A stretch of DNA of 51,263 nt from Deltaproteobacteria bacterium (GCA_018333535.1 JAGXTA010000121.1:1-51263); one strand, 5' to 3'; positions 16,996-26,609 are shown, counted from the first letter of the stretch. Numbers and translations: made by a program. Notes: generated by a model not told the origin, from the letters alone.

Positions 16996-18156
16996 ATGAC
17001 TAACGTTTGCGATCCCACACTGCTCGCTGAGGTTCGGAAGTATGGATCATTCGATGTGTCGGGATGTTTCAACTGCGGAAGCTGCACACTGGGCTGTGTC
17101 TTGTCCACGGATCATGCTTCTTTTCCCCGGAGACAGACCCGGCAGGTGCTCATGGGCTTGAAACAGATGGTGCTTTCAAGTCTCGAACCGTGGATGTGCC
17201 ATGACTGCGGGGATTGTTCCACCGTCTGTCCACGGGAGACGAAACCCCGCGATGGCATGGCGACCTTGCGGCGTTACATTGCATCCCATTATGACTGGAC
17301 AGGGATCACAGCCAAAATCAATAGCTCAAAAATCCGGTACATCGGCTCTCTTTCCTTCGTAGCTGTGCTGGTCCTCTTCCTGGCGGTGGCCTACCATGTT
17401 TATATGGTTAAGATGCCTCTTTCTGATTTCGCCTCAACCCCCATGCCTCTCAAGCACATGTTCCCCATGATGACCCACTTTACCCTGGCGGTCGTCTTGC
17501 TTCCCTTGTTTTTCCTCCTCTCCTTCGCCGTACGCATGTACCGGTTCACAATGCGTGGAACCGAGAAGATGACCATGGCTCCCAACCTCTATTTCACGGA
17601 AGCGAAGACCTTCCTGTACCATCTGACCACCCATAAAAAAATGGGAGAATGCCATGAGAAGAGCCGTTGGCCGAAGCACCTCGTTCTGGCCTGGGGAGTC
17701 ATGATCAAGCTCTCTCTTCTGGTCTTTGCCCTGTCATGGTTCCAGACCGACAAGCTCTATCAGATCTCTCATCCCCAGCGGTGGATCGGTTACCTCATCA
17801 CCGCCTTTATCATCTATGGTGCCGCAGATATCCTGGTGAGCCGTTTGAGAAAGAAAAAAGAGGTCTACAAGTCTTCTGACATGTGGGATTGGACCTTTCC
17901 GATCCTGCTTCTTGCCGCAGCTATCAGCGGCATCGTCGTCCATATCGTCCGGTATGCTGGGTTTGAGCTTGCGACCCACTATGCCTATGCCGTTCATATC
18001 ATGATCTCTGTTCCCCTACTGGTAATTGAGATGCCGTTCGGGAAATGGACCCATATGATTTATCGTCCCATGGCTCTTTACTTTCAATCGATAAAAGAAA
18101 AGGCGCTGCAGAAACAATGGTCCGTGCAGGGAGTTCCCAGCCATGTTGCCTCATGA
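16996..18156 (+). CDS. QmoC-like HdrC/cytochrome b fusion subunit
   Basis: The 386-aa product joins an HdrC-like ferredoxin (CFNCGSCTLGCVL near residue 24, CHDCGDCSTVCPRE near 69) to a membrane cytochrome-b-like domain. Hydrophobic spans include VAVLVLFLAVAYHVYM, LAVVLLPLFFLLSFAV and LLLAAAISGIVVHIVRYAG. This is the architecture and length of QmoC, the quinone-interacting subunit partnered with HdrA-like QmoA and QmoB. A GTG at 16993 is one codon upstream, but the ATG at 16996 with CGGAG before it is preferred. It overlaps the giant hdrA by 14 bp, so the two are probably partners. It may link that HdrA to menaquinone. Confidence 0.87.
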   Translation: MTNVCDPTLLAEVRKYGSFDVSGCFNCGSCTLGCVLSTDHASFPRRQTRQVLMGLKQMVLSSLEPWMCHDCGDCSTVCPRETKPRDGMATLRRYIASHYDWTGITAKINSSKIRYIGSLSFVAVLVLFLAVAYHVYMVKMPLSDFASTPMPLKHMFPMMTHFTLAVVLLPLFFLLSFAVRMYRFTMRGTEKMTMAPNLYFTEAKTFLYHLTTHKKMGECHEKSRWPKHLVLAWGVMIKLSLLVFALSWFQTDKLYQISHPQRWIGYLITAFIIYGAADILVSRLRKKKEVYKSSDMWDWTFPILLLAAAISGIVVHIVRYAGFELATHYAYAVHIMISVPLLVIEMPFGKWTHMIYRPMALYFQSIKEKALQKQWSVQGVPSHVAS

Positions 18157-21100
18157 CACGCAAGGTAAAAAAGTTGGCGCCGTACTGATCGTCGGCGGTG
18201 GAATTGGAGGGATGCAAGCGGCCCTGGATCTAGCCGCATGCGGCATCAAGGTCTATCTTGTAGATAACAAGCCCTCCATCGGCGGAGTGATGGCTCAACT
18301 GGATAAGACCTTCCCCACGAATGATTGCGCCATGTGCACCCAGGCGCCGAGGCTTGTTGAAATCGGCAGGCACAAGGATATCGAACTCATCACGATGAGT
18401 GAAGTGGAACGCGTGGAGGGCGAGCCGGGGAACTTCCGTATCACCCTCAAGAAAAGACCGCGGTATGTGGATATCAACAAATGCACCGGGTGTGGTCTCT
18501 GTTTTCCCTCTTGTCCGGTGGTCATGAAGAACGAGTATGATCTCGGGCTTTCCGACCGGAAGGCCATCTCCATCCTCTTTCCGCAGGCCGTGCCGAACAA
18601 AGCCGCCATCGATAGGAGGGAGGAGCGGCCGTGCAAAGCTGCCTGTATGGACGCCTGCCCGATCCACACCAACGCGCTCGGCTATGTCAAGCTCATCGCC
18701 GAGGGAAAATTTAGGGAGGCGTATCAGCTGAATCGGGATGTCAATCCCCTTCCCTCTATCTGTGGCAAGGTGTGCTTTGCGCCCTGTGAGGAGGCATGCA
18801 ATCGGGGAGAGATGGACGAACCCATCGCGATCCGGCAACTGAAGATGTTCGTCTCCGATCTCGTGAATATCGACGAACTTCCTATCCCGCAAATCACAAA
18901 AACGGGTAAAAAGGTGGCCATTATCGGCGCCGGACCCGCGGGACTGGCCGCAGCCAATGATCTTTCTTTAGCAGGACATGAGGCGACTATCTTCGAAGCA
19001 AAACCCGAACCGGGCGGGATGCTTCGCTATGCGATCCCTGACTATCGTCTCCCTAAGGATGTCTTGCAGAAGGAGGTTAACTACATCCAACGCCTGGGGG
19101 TCGAGATCAAGACCGGGGTTGAGGTTGGCAAAGATATCTCCCTCGCCGAGATCCGGAAGAACCACGACGCTGTCTTCATCGGGGTTGGCGCACAGGGCGG
19201 CATGAAGCTGGAAATCGAAGGAGAAAGGCTGCCTGGAGTGACGGACGGAATTCGGTTTCTCCGAGATTTGGCTATGGGACAGAAGGTCCGGGTTGGAAAG
19301 AGGGTTGCCGTCATCGGGGGGGGGAATACGGCGATGGACTGTGCTCGGACAGCCAAACGTCTGGGCGGAGAGGACGTGAAGATCTTCTACCGCCGATCCC
19401 GCGCCGAAATGCCCGCTTCTGCGGAAGAAGTGGAGGCCCTTGAGAAAGAAGGGGTCCATATCGACTTCCTGACCACACCCCAACGGTTCCTTTCAGAGCG
19501 CGGAACCCTAACGAGAATGGAGTGTATTCGAATGAAACTCGGTGAGCCCGATGCTGGCTGCCGACGCCGTCCTGTTCCAATTCCTGGCTCAAATTTCACC
19601 GTGGTCGTCGATACAGCCATCGCTGCCCTTGGACAACACTTGGAGACCGATTTCGTAAAGGAACTGGGCCTTCCCCTCGGCAAGAACGGAACCATCGTAG
19701 CCGATCCAAAGACTGGGGGGACGAACATTGAGGGGATCTTTGCAGGTGGCGACGTGGTCACGGGAGCGGCCTTTGTAATTGATGCGATTGCGTTGGGAAA
19801 GAAGGCGGCTCGCTCCATCAATCGGTACCTTAAGAGCGAACCTATCGAAGTTCAGGAAGAGGAGAAGAAACCTCAAAAACTCACCCTGGACGAAGTCGCC
19901 CTCTTGAAAAGGCGCTTCCCAACGCTAAAGCGGATGGTCATGCGAGAAGAACCTGCGAAAAAGCGAATCACCGACTTCCGTGAGGTGGCCATTGGATTCA
20001 GTGGTGAGGAAGCCGTTAAAGAGGCCTTACGTTGCCTCGCAGGCCAGATCGAGGGATGTATTCTCTGCGGGGAGTGCGAAAGGCGCTGCGATGCAAAGGC
20101 CATCGATTACGTACAGAAAGAAGAAACGGTAGAATTGAATGTGGGCGCCATCGTTCTATCCCCTGGGTATGAGTCTTTTGATGCAAAAGGAAAACAGGAA
20201 CTGGGCTATGGCCGTTATGCGAATATCGTTAGCGCCCTTGAATTCGAAAGAATCCTTTCCGCCTCCGGCCCGTACTCCGGAAAAGTGCTGCGGCCTTCCG
20301 ATCAGAAGGCGCCGAAACGGATTGCCTTCATGCAGTGTGTCGGTTCCCGGGATGTGGAACGGGATTATTGCTCCTCCATCTGCTGTATGTACGCCACCAA
20401 GGAAGCCATCATCGCAAAGGAACATGTAGGAGAGGACCTCGATTGCGACATCTTCTTCATGGACATGCGAGCCTTCGGTAAAGGATTCGAGGCTTACTAC
20501 GAAAGGGCAAAGGAACTCGGTGTCAATTATATCCGTTGCCGTCCCGCCTCTGTGGAGGAGATTCCTGAAAGCAAGAACCTCTTGATTAAGTACCTCGTGG
20601 AGGATGAAAAGAAGGTCTCCCGTGAATACGACATGGTCGTCCTCTCTACGGGTGTCGCCCCCCCCCATTCTGCGATCAAGATTGGAAAAACCTTCGGGAT
20701 TGCCTTGAATAGGTTTAATTTCTGCCAGACCTCGATTTTTAAACCGGCAGAATCAATCCGCGAAGGGGTCTACGTGGCTGGGCCCTTTACAGAGCCCAAG
20801 GACATTCCAGAAACGGTGATGCAAGCATCGGCCGCTGCCTCAAAGGCGCTCTCCCTGTTGAAGGAAACAAGGGGCAGTCTCATCGTCCAGAAAGAATATC
20901 CTCCCGAGCGGGAAATCGCTGGCGAAGAACCCCGGGTAGGCGTATTCGTCTGCCACTGAGGGTCGAACATTGCGGGCTTCGTGAAAGTCCCTGACGTCGT
21001 TGGGTATGCGAAAACCCTCCCCAATGTCGTTTACGCCGAGAACAATCTTTACACCTGCTCGAACGATACTCAGGAAAGGATCAAGGAGAAGATCAAGGAA

Positions 21101-22630
21101 CATCAATTGAACCGTGTCGTCGTGGCTTCCTGCACACCCAGAACCCATGAACCCCTCTTCCGAAATACCATCCGGGAGGCGGGTTTGAACCCCTATCTTT
21201 TTGAGATGGCGAATATCAGAGACCAGTGCTCCTGGGTGCACATGCATGAATTTGAAAAGGCGACGATCAAGTCAAGGGACCTCGTCCGAATGGCGGTGGC
21301 CAAGGCTCGATTGCTCGAGCCTCTTCAAAGACAGTCTGTTCCAATCGTGAAGTCGGCTCTTGTCATCGGCGGCGGCCTTTCCGGGATGACCTCCGCCCTC
21401 GAAATCGCCAATCAAGGCTTCGATGTCTACCTGGTGGAACGGGAAAAGGAGATCGGCGGCAACCTCAGGCGCATCCATTACCTGCTGAACGGAGAAAAAC
21501 CCCAGCAGGAACTCAAGACCCTGATAACAAAGGTGAAAGAGAACGACAGAATCCATCTTTTCACGGAAGCGAAGATTGAAACGATTGAGGGCTCCATCGG
21601 AAACTTCAAAACAAAGATCGCCATCAACGGAGATTCGAGGGAAATCGAGCACGGGTCAGTCATCGTCGCCACCGGCGCGAAGGAATACAACCCCACCGAG
21701 TATCTCTACGGGCAGCATGAACGGGTTCTCACCCAACTCGAATTGGAGCAGCGGTTGGCGGCAGGGGATGGGTTATTGAAGTCCATTGGCGGAAATCCCA
21801 GGACAGTGGTCATGATTCAGTGCGTGGGCTCCCGTGATGATGAGAGGCCCTACTGCTCGAGACTGTGCTGTACTCATGCGGTGAAGAATGCCTTAAAGTT
21901 GAAGGAGCTTTCCCCCACAACAAATGTCTATGTGCTCTACCGGGACATCCGGACGTACGGGTTCAAAGAGAGCTATTACACGGAAGCGAGACAGAAAGGC
22001 GTGGTCTTCATCCGATATGACAAGGACCAGAAGCCCGGGGTCTCTAAGAACCACGATGGGTTGAGGGTGGATGTCTACGATCAAACGCTGGGGATTCCCG
22101 TGGAGATCGCAACCGATCTTGTCGTTCTCTCGACAGGGGTCGTTCCTCATGAGGATAATAAGACGATTGCACAGCTCTTGAAAGTCCCCATCAACAGCGA
22201 GGGGTTCTTCCTCGAGGCCCATATGAAACTGCGGCCGGTCGATTTTGCCACCGACGGGGTCTTCTTGGCGGGGCTGGCCCATTATCCAAAAACGATTGAG
22301 GAAAGCATCATTCAGGCCCAAGCTGCATCTGCCAAAGCTGCTACGATCCTTTCAAGGGAGAGCATCGAACTGGAAGGGAATATCTCCCAAGTAGCGGATG
22401 AGAATTGCGACGGGTGTGCATACTGCGTCGATCCCTGTCCTTACAAGGCGATCACCCTGCTCGAATATATGAGGGAGGGGGCCATCAAGAAAACGGTTGA
22501 GGTCAACGAAACGGTCTGCAAGGGTTGCGGCTGCTGTCAGGCCACCTGTCCGAAGAAAGGGATCTTCGTGAGAGGATTTAAGCTGGAACAGATTGGAGCG
22601 CAAGTCGATGCTGCTTTGGGGGTGACGTAA
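18143..22630 (+). CDS. hdrA: giant HdrA with GltD-like insertion and selenocysteine
   Basis: This is one 1495-aa protein if the in-frame TGA at 20957-20959 (codon 939) is read as selenocysteine; the frame is open on both sides and domain homology continues across it. Residues 1-155 are an HdrA FAD segment with a ferredoxin (CTGCGLCFPSCP near 114). Residues about 158-590 are a GltD/NfnB-like domain: Fe-S ligands in CKAACMDACPIH and CGKVCFAPCEEAC, FAD site VAIIGAGPAGLAAA, NAD(P) site VAVIGGGNTAMDCARTA. The FAD segment resumes near 637 (CILCGECERRC). A second HdrA module starts near 930 with VGVFVCHUGSN, and the protein ends with CDGCAYC and CKGCGCC ferredoxins. The upstream paralogue has Cys at the UGA position. 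It overlaps the QmoC-like gene and is coupled to mvhD (TAATG). Confidence 0.88.
20957..20990 (+). promoter_or_regulatory. UGA(Sec) codon with SECIS-like hairpin
   Basis: The UGA at 20957-20959 is followed by a hairpin: GGGCTT (20974-20979), loop CGTGA, AAGTCC (20985-20990), 6 bp with one G-U. The loop contains GU and starts 20 nt after the UGA, within the distance seen for bacterial SECIS elements, which lie in the coding sequence right after the UGA. It supports recoding rather than termination. Confidence 0.7.
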
Positions 22631-22650
22631 TGGACGAGAAATTTGAACCG
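22272..22650 (+). repeat. hdrA 3' tract, copy 2 (reaching into mvhD)
   Basis: This is the partner of 7628-8006. It encodes the HdrA C-terminal ferredoxin, the stop, and the start of mvhD. Here mvhD continues intact, so this copy is the better candidate for the original arrangement. Confidence 0.85.
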
Positions 22651-23046
22651 TTGATCATCGGATTCTGTTGCAACTGGTGCTCTTATGCCGGAGCTGACTT
22701 GGCAGGCGTATCCAGGATCCAGTATCCGACCAGCCTAAGAATCATCCGGGTGATGTGCTCGGGCATGATCCATCCAAATCTGGTCGTCGATGCCCTGACA
22801 AAGGGGGGCGACGGTGTTTTAATCTGCGGATGTCACCCTGGAGACTGCCACTATCAAGACGGAAATCTGAAAGCAGAGAAGAGGGCCGAAGCCATCACAC
22901 TCATGCTGGAGGATTTTGGCATTGAGCCTGAACGATTTCGATTGGAATGGGTCTCCGCCGCTGAAGGCGCCAGGTTTGCTCAGGTGGTTAAAGAGTTTAC
23001 GGAACAGATTATAAACCTCGGTGCAAATCCAAACAGAAGTGGATAA
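22630..23046 (+). CDS. mvhD: MvhD, [2Fe-2S] adaptor between hydrogenase and HdrA
   Basis: MvhD passes electrons from the MvhAG hydrogenase to HdrA. The 138-aa product has the family cysteines in GFCCNWCSYAGAD, MCSGMI and CGCHPGDCHYQDGN. Its ATG overlaps the stop of the giant hdrA (TAATG), so expression is coupled. Completing the MvhA-G-D set, it shows that the hydrogenase is meant to dock on an HdrA. Because a ghost of its first codons follows the other hdrA too, both hdrA genes may once have had an mvhD partner. Confidence 0.94.
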   Translation: MDEKFEPLIIGFCCNWCSYAGADLAGVSRIQYPTSLRIIRVMCSGMIHPNLVVDALTKGGDGVLICGCHPGDCHYQDGNLKAEKRAEAITLMLEDFGIEPERFRLEWVSAAEGARFAQVVKEFTEQIINLGANPNRSG

Positions 23047-23143
23047 TCCTCGGGCAAGGGTGCCATGGGTCTGAAAAGATGCCTATTTCGCGGGAATGAC
23101 GCATGTAGTTTCGATTTATGATGCTGCGTATAAAGGAATGGAT

Positions 23144-24481
23144 ATGATGAATAAAGAACATGTATTGGTAGATAGAGAAATTGCTCTTCTTGAGCACGTT
23201 AGGAGGTCGGGTAAGGGATTTTACATCACCGTTTCCATTCTTACCGCCCTTGTTCTATGGGGAATCTATGCCTATCTTACCCAATACCAAACAGGCCTTG
23301 GCGTAACCGGGCTTTCAAGACAGATCTTCTGGGGGGTCTACATCACAAATTTTGTCTTCTTCATCGGGATCAGCCATGCCGGCACCTTTATCTCAGCTGT
23401 GCTTCGGGTTGTGAAGGCGGAATGGAGAAGACCGATAAGCCGGCTCTCGGAGCTTACAACCGTCTTTATCCTATTTTTCGGCGTGGGAAGCGTATTAATT
23501 GATCTGGGAAGGCCTGACCGGATGCTCTATGCTATTCGATATGCCCATTTCCGGTCTCCTCTGCTCTGGGATGTCTGTAGCATTGCCACCTATCTGACGG
23601 TGAGCTCCATCTGCCTTTACCTTGCGTTGATTCCGGATATCGCCCTTATGAGAGACCTTGGCTGGAAGAAAAGGCAATGGTTCTATGAGATTCTCTCTCT
23701 CGGATTCACAGGAACAGAAAAACAATGGCATCGCCTGGAAAAGGCGATTACCATTATGTCCATTATTGTCATTCCGGTGATGATCACCGTCCACACCGTC
23801 GTCTCCTATGTCTTTGCTATGACGATTCAACCCATGTGGCATAGCGCCATCTTCGGCCCTTACTTTGTTGCTGGGGCTCTCTTCTCAGGAATTGCCACCG
23901 TCATCACCATCATGGCTGTTATTCGCAAAGCATACCATCTGGAAAATTATCTTAAGCCTGTCCACTTCTATAATCTCGGAACCCTTCTTCTGGCCATGAC
24001 CCTTCTCTGGGTTTACTTCACCCTTGGAGAATACGTAACCACCTTTTACGGGAATGAGCCGGTTCATATGGAAATCTTCTGGTCGAAGCTGACCGGAAAA
24101 TTTGCACCTCTCTTCTGGCTCCATATCGTGCTCTGTTTTGTTATCCCCTTTCCTATTCTTGCCAACCCGAAGACTCGAACCATTAAGGGAACGGTGATCG
24201 CTTCGATCTCTGTCAATATCGGGATGTGGCTGGAGCGATTTATCATTATTGTTCCTACCCTGACGAGGCAGAGAATTTCTGTGGAGCAGGCCCTCTACAT
24301 ACCTACCTGGGTGGAGTGGTCAATCTTCTTGGGTTGCCTCTCCTTTTTTTCTCTTCTCTATGTCCTTTTTACCAAATTTTTTCCCATCATTCCGATATGG
24401 GAAATGCAAGAAGGAAGGGAGAAAGCGGTCACTAAAGTGGAGGATAGGATTAAATCCTACCTGCCCGAGACTGGCGCCTAA
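23144..24481 (+). CDS. NrfD/PsrC-family membrane subunit, possibly DsrP
   Basis: This 445-aa integral membrane protein of the NrfD family has about ten hydrophobic spans (for example FYITVSILTALVLWGIYAYL and WGVYITNFVFFIGISHAGTF). The segment GISHAGTFISAVLRVVKAEWRRPI is typical of quinone-interacting NrfD subunits (DsrP, ActC, QrcD). It is the only candidate for the DsrP missing after dsrO, and it follows the hydrogenase module in the same direction. ActC-like similarity at the C-terminus (FPIIPIWEMQEG) leaves the exact subfamily open. The frame is open to 23096, but AAAGGA at 23132-23137 favours the ATG at 23144 (or 23147). Confidence 0.82.
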   Translation: MMNKEHVLVDREIALLEHVRRSGKGFYITVSILTALVLWGIYAYLTQYQTGLGVTGLSRQIFWGVYITNFVFFIGISHAGTFISAVLRVVKAEWRRPISRLSELTTVFILFFGVGSVLIDLGRPDRMLYAIRYAHFRSPLLWDVCSIATYLTVSSICLYLALIPDIALMRDLGWKKRQWFYEILSLGFTGTEKQWHRLEKAITIMSIIVIPVMITVHTVVSYVFAMTIQPMWHSAIFGPYFVAGALFSGIATVITIMAVIRKAYHLENYLKPVHFYNLGTLLLAMTLLWVYFTLGEYVTTFYGNEPVHMEIFWSKLTGKFAPLFWLHIVLCFVIPFPILANPKTRTIKGTVIASISVNIGMWLERFIIIVPTLTRQRISVEQALYIPTWVEWSIFLGCLSFFSLLYVLFTKFFPIIPIWEMQEGREKAVTKVEDRIKSYLPETGA

Positions 24482-24515
24482 CATCATTAAGAAACTTATT
24501 GGAGATTTAAATTAT

Positions 24516-24661
24516 GATGGTCTCGTAAAAAGTCTGAAAAGGCTATTTTCTGTCATTCCTGCGCAAGTCCCGCTCTTAGCGGGATATTTTCATGTAGTTA
24601 GAATTTTCTGGATTCCCGTTCCTGCCGCAGGACGGGAATGACGACTTTTTACGATTCCATC
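24516..24661. repeat. MITE-like element with 19-bp terminal inverted repeats
   Basis: The ends GATGGTCTCGTAAAAAGTC (24516-24534) and GACTTTTTACGATTCCATC (24643-24661) are inverted repeats with two mismatches. Inside are hairpins built on CCCGTTCCTGC/GCAGGACGGG and on tCCCGCtcttaGCGGGa. Sequence of the kind CGTCATTCCCG...CGGGAATGACG is a widespread non-coding repeat. It reaches to within 22 bp of the cobA start and contains a misleading in-frame ATG at 24638. Confidence 0.8.
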
Positions 24662-24682
24662 AATTATGGAGGCAAGAAAGGG

Positions 24683-25435
24683 TTGAGAAAGGGCAAAGTT
24701 TACCTTGTTGGTGCAGGCCCTGGTGATCCCAGTTTAATTACAGTAAAGGGATTGGAATGCCTTCGAAAGGCCAATGTCTTGATCTATGACCGTCTTGTGG
24801 ATGACAGTCTTCTGAATGAAGCTTCTCCCGATGCTGAAAAAATATTTGTAGGTAAGGCCGCTCACTTCCATACCTTGGAACAGGAAGCTATAAACAAACT
24901 GCTTTTGACGAAAGCCCGTGAGGGCAAGGTAGTCGTGAGACTCAAAGGGGGTGACCCTTTTGTTTTGGGTCGAGGAGGCGAAGAAGCGGATTTTTTGGCC
25001 ACAAACCGTATTCCTTTTGAGGTGGTGCCAGGGGTATCCTCAGCCTATGCCGTACCTGCTTATGCTGGAATTCCAGTTACATATCGGGGCATTGCTTCAT
25101 CCTTTGCCGTAGTCACTGGACATAAAGCGATGGATAAGCCCGAGCCATCCATTCCGTGGAACAAGATATCTACCGGTGCAGATACGTTAGTGATCCTTAT
25201 GGGATTGTCAAATTTGAAGAATATCGTGGAACAACTATTAAAAAACAAAAAGCCTCCATCGACCCCTGTCGCCGTGATCACCCAGGGGACTACTTCTCAT
25301 CAACGATGCGTGACGGGAACACTCCAGGATATTGTTGAAAAAGTTAAATCAAAGAATCTCAGTCCCCCGTCTGTCATTGTAGTGGGCGAGGTTGTTCGTC
25401 TTCGAACACGTCTGCATTGGTTTGATAAGGAATAA
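24683..25435 (+). CDS. cobA: uroporphyrinogen-III C-methyltransferase (SUMT)
   Basis: SUMT makes precorrin-2 from uroporphyrinogen III, the first committed step to siroheme. The 250-aa product has the family motifs VYLVGAGPGDPSLITVKG, VVVRLKGGDPFVLGRGGEE and VPGVSSAYAVPAYAGIPVTYRG. The frame opens at an ATG at 24638, but that ATG is inside the MITE-like repeat and would add 15 odd residues. The TTG at 24683 has GGAGG 10 nt upstream and gives the normal N-terminus MRKGKVYLVGAG, so I place the start there. With the following gene it supplies siroheme for DsrAB. Confidence 0.92.
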   Translation: MRKGKVYLVGAGPGDPSLITVKGLECLRKANVLIYDRLVDDSLLNEASPDAEKIFVGKAAHFHTLEQEAINKLLLTKAREGKVVVRLKGGDPFVLGRGGEEADFLATNRIPFEVVPGVSSAYAVPAYAGIPVTYRGIASSFAVVTGHKAMDKPEPSIPWNKISTGADTLVILMGLSNLKNIVEQLLKNKKPPSTPVAVITQGTTSHQRCVTGTLQDIVEKVKSKNLSPPSVIVVGEVVRLRTRLHWFDKE

Positions 25436-25448
25436 CCCCTGGAATGGC

Positions 25449-26132
25449 ATGAAGCCCAAAAAGAAAAAACCCATCACCTATCTGCCTGCCTTTCTCGATC
25501 TTCATGAAAAAAAATGCATTGTCGTTGGAGGAGGAGAGGTCGCTCTCCGGAAGGTAAAGATGCTTCTGGGCTGTGGAGTAGATGTGAGCGTGATTAGTCC
25601 GAACCTTCATCCGGATCTGGCCCGGCTTGTTAAGAAAAAGGCCCTGCGTAGGATTTCCCGTCAATATCAGCCAGGAGACCTCGAAGGTGCAGTCATTGTC
25701 ATTGCCGCAACAAATGTGAAAGAGGTCAATGACAGAGTGACTCAGGAGGCAAAGAGATCAGGAGCCCTCGTTAATGTGGTCGATGATCCGGAGCCTTCGG
25801 ATTTTATCATCCCTTCCTTTTTCCGGCGTAAGGACTTGACCATCGCCGTCTCCACTGCTGGCAAAAGCCCTGCCCTGGCGAGGAAAATCAGAACGATCCT
25901 TGAAGAAAAATATGGGGAAGAATACGCTTCATTGCTATCTCTGATTGGAGCTGTCCGCTCCGACCTAAAAAGGCAAGGAATCGTTGTGAGTTCAGAGGTC
26001 TGGCACAGAGCCTTAGATTTAGATTTACTATCTGGGTTCCTGCGATCAGGGGAGTGGGAGAAGGCCAAAACTGTCTTATTAAGCAAACTAAAAGTTACTA
26101 AGGGGGAAAAGTATCATAAAAAAAGATGCTAA
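25449..26132 (+). CDS. precorrin-2 dehydrogenase / sirohydrochlorin ferrochelatase-like
   Basis: The 227-aa product resembles Met8p, SirC and the N-terminal half of CysG. It has an NAD-binding start (CIVVGGGEVALRKVKMLLGCG), VIVIAATNVKEVNDRV, and VNVVDDPEPSDFIIPSFFRRKDLTIAVST with the conserved Asp of the dual active site. It oxidises precorrin-2 to sirohydrochlorin and may insert iron. The ATG at 25449 lies 14 bp after cobA. Position at the end of a dsr array and next to SUMT argues for siroheme supply. Whether it also chelates iron cannot be read from the sequence. Confidence 0.9.
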   Translation: MKPKKKKPITYLPAFLDLHEKKCIVVGGGEVALRKVKMLLGCGVDVSVISPNLHPDLARLVKKKALRRISRQYQPGDLEGAVIVIAATNVKEVNDRVTQEAKRSGALVNVVDDPEPSDFIIPSFFRRKDLTIAVSTAGKSPALARKIRTILEEKYGEEYASLLSLIGAVRSDLKRQGIVVSSEVWHRALDLDLLSGFLRSGEWEKAKTVLLSKLKVTKGEKYHKKRC

Positions 26133-26311
26133 AGCCGTGGTAGAGGGTTCCTCCTTTAGTAATGGTTACCGAACCTCGGACAATCTAAATAAGAAATCCA
26201 TATCCCCCTCCCCTTCCCTCGAAAGATATTCAATGATTGCAGAGTAAATCTTAATTTGCACTTAGAATTTCTTTTCAGAGCTTCTCAGGGCTCTCATTTT
26301 TAACATTTTAG

Positions 26312-26339
26312 TTGACAATAGGACGGGAATCAGTAAAAT
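26312..26339 (+). promoter_or_regulatory. sigma-70-type promoter for tRNA-Met
   Basis: TTGACA at 26312-26317 and TAAAAT at 26334-26339 are separated by 16 bp, a near-consensus pair. The expected transcription start is a few bases before the tRNA at 26351. The rest of 26133-26311 shows no gene. Confidence 0.8.
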
Positions 26340-26350
26340 TTATTGGGTCT

Positions 26351-26427
26351 GGCGGTGTAGCTCAGTCGGTCAGAGCATGCGGCTCATATCCGCAGTGTCC
26401 GGGGTTCAAATCCCTGCACCGCCACCA
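26351..26427 (+). tRNA. tRNA-Met (CAU)
   Basis: The cloverleaf is complete. The acceptor arm GGCGGTG pairs with CACCGCC, the D arm is GCTC/GAGC, and the anticodon arm TGCGG/CCGCA holds loop CTCATAT with anticodon CAU at 26385-26387. The T arm contains GGTTCAAAT. The 3' CCA is encoded. The anticodon arm and acceptor look like elongator tRNA-Met; tRNA-Ile2, in which C34 becomes lysidine, is the alternative for a CAU anticodon. Confidence 0.93.
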
Positions 26428-26609
26428 AAATTGAAAAGATTAAGGTTCTGATGCCTAAAAAAGAACCGATTCGATATTTTAAATAAAATCTTCCATAACA
26501 CCTCTTTTCAAAATTTAATTAAGACAGGGTCAAGGATGAGATATCCTTGTGTTTCTTCTTTAAGTCAAAATTGAGAGTATAAGGTACCTCAGACCATTTA
26601 GAAGCGATC

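Noticed and set aside
20957-20959. hdrA at 18143 as a pseudogene split by a nonsense codon
   Set aside because: Frame and homology continue on both sides, the stop falls exactly on a redox Cys codon, and a SECIS-like hairpin follows. Selenocysteine explains it better.
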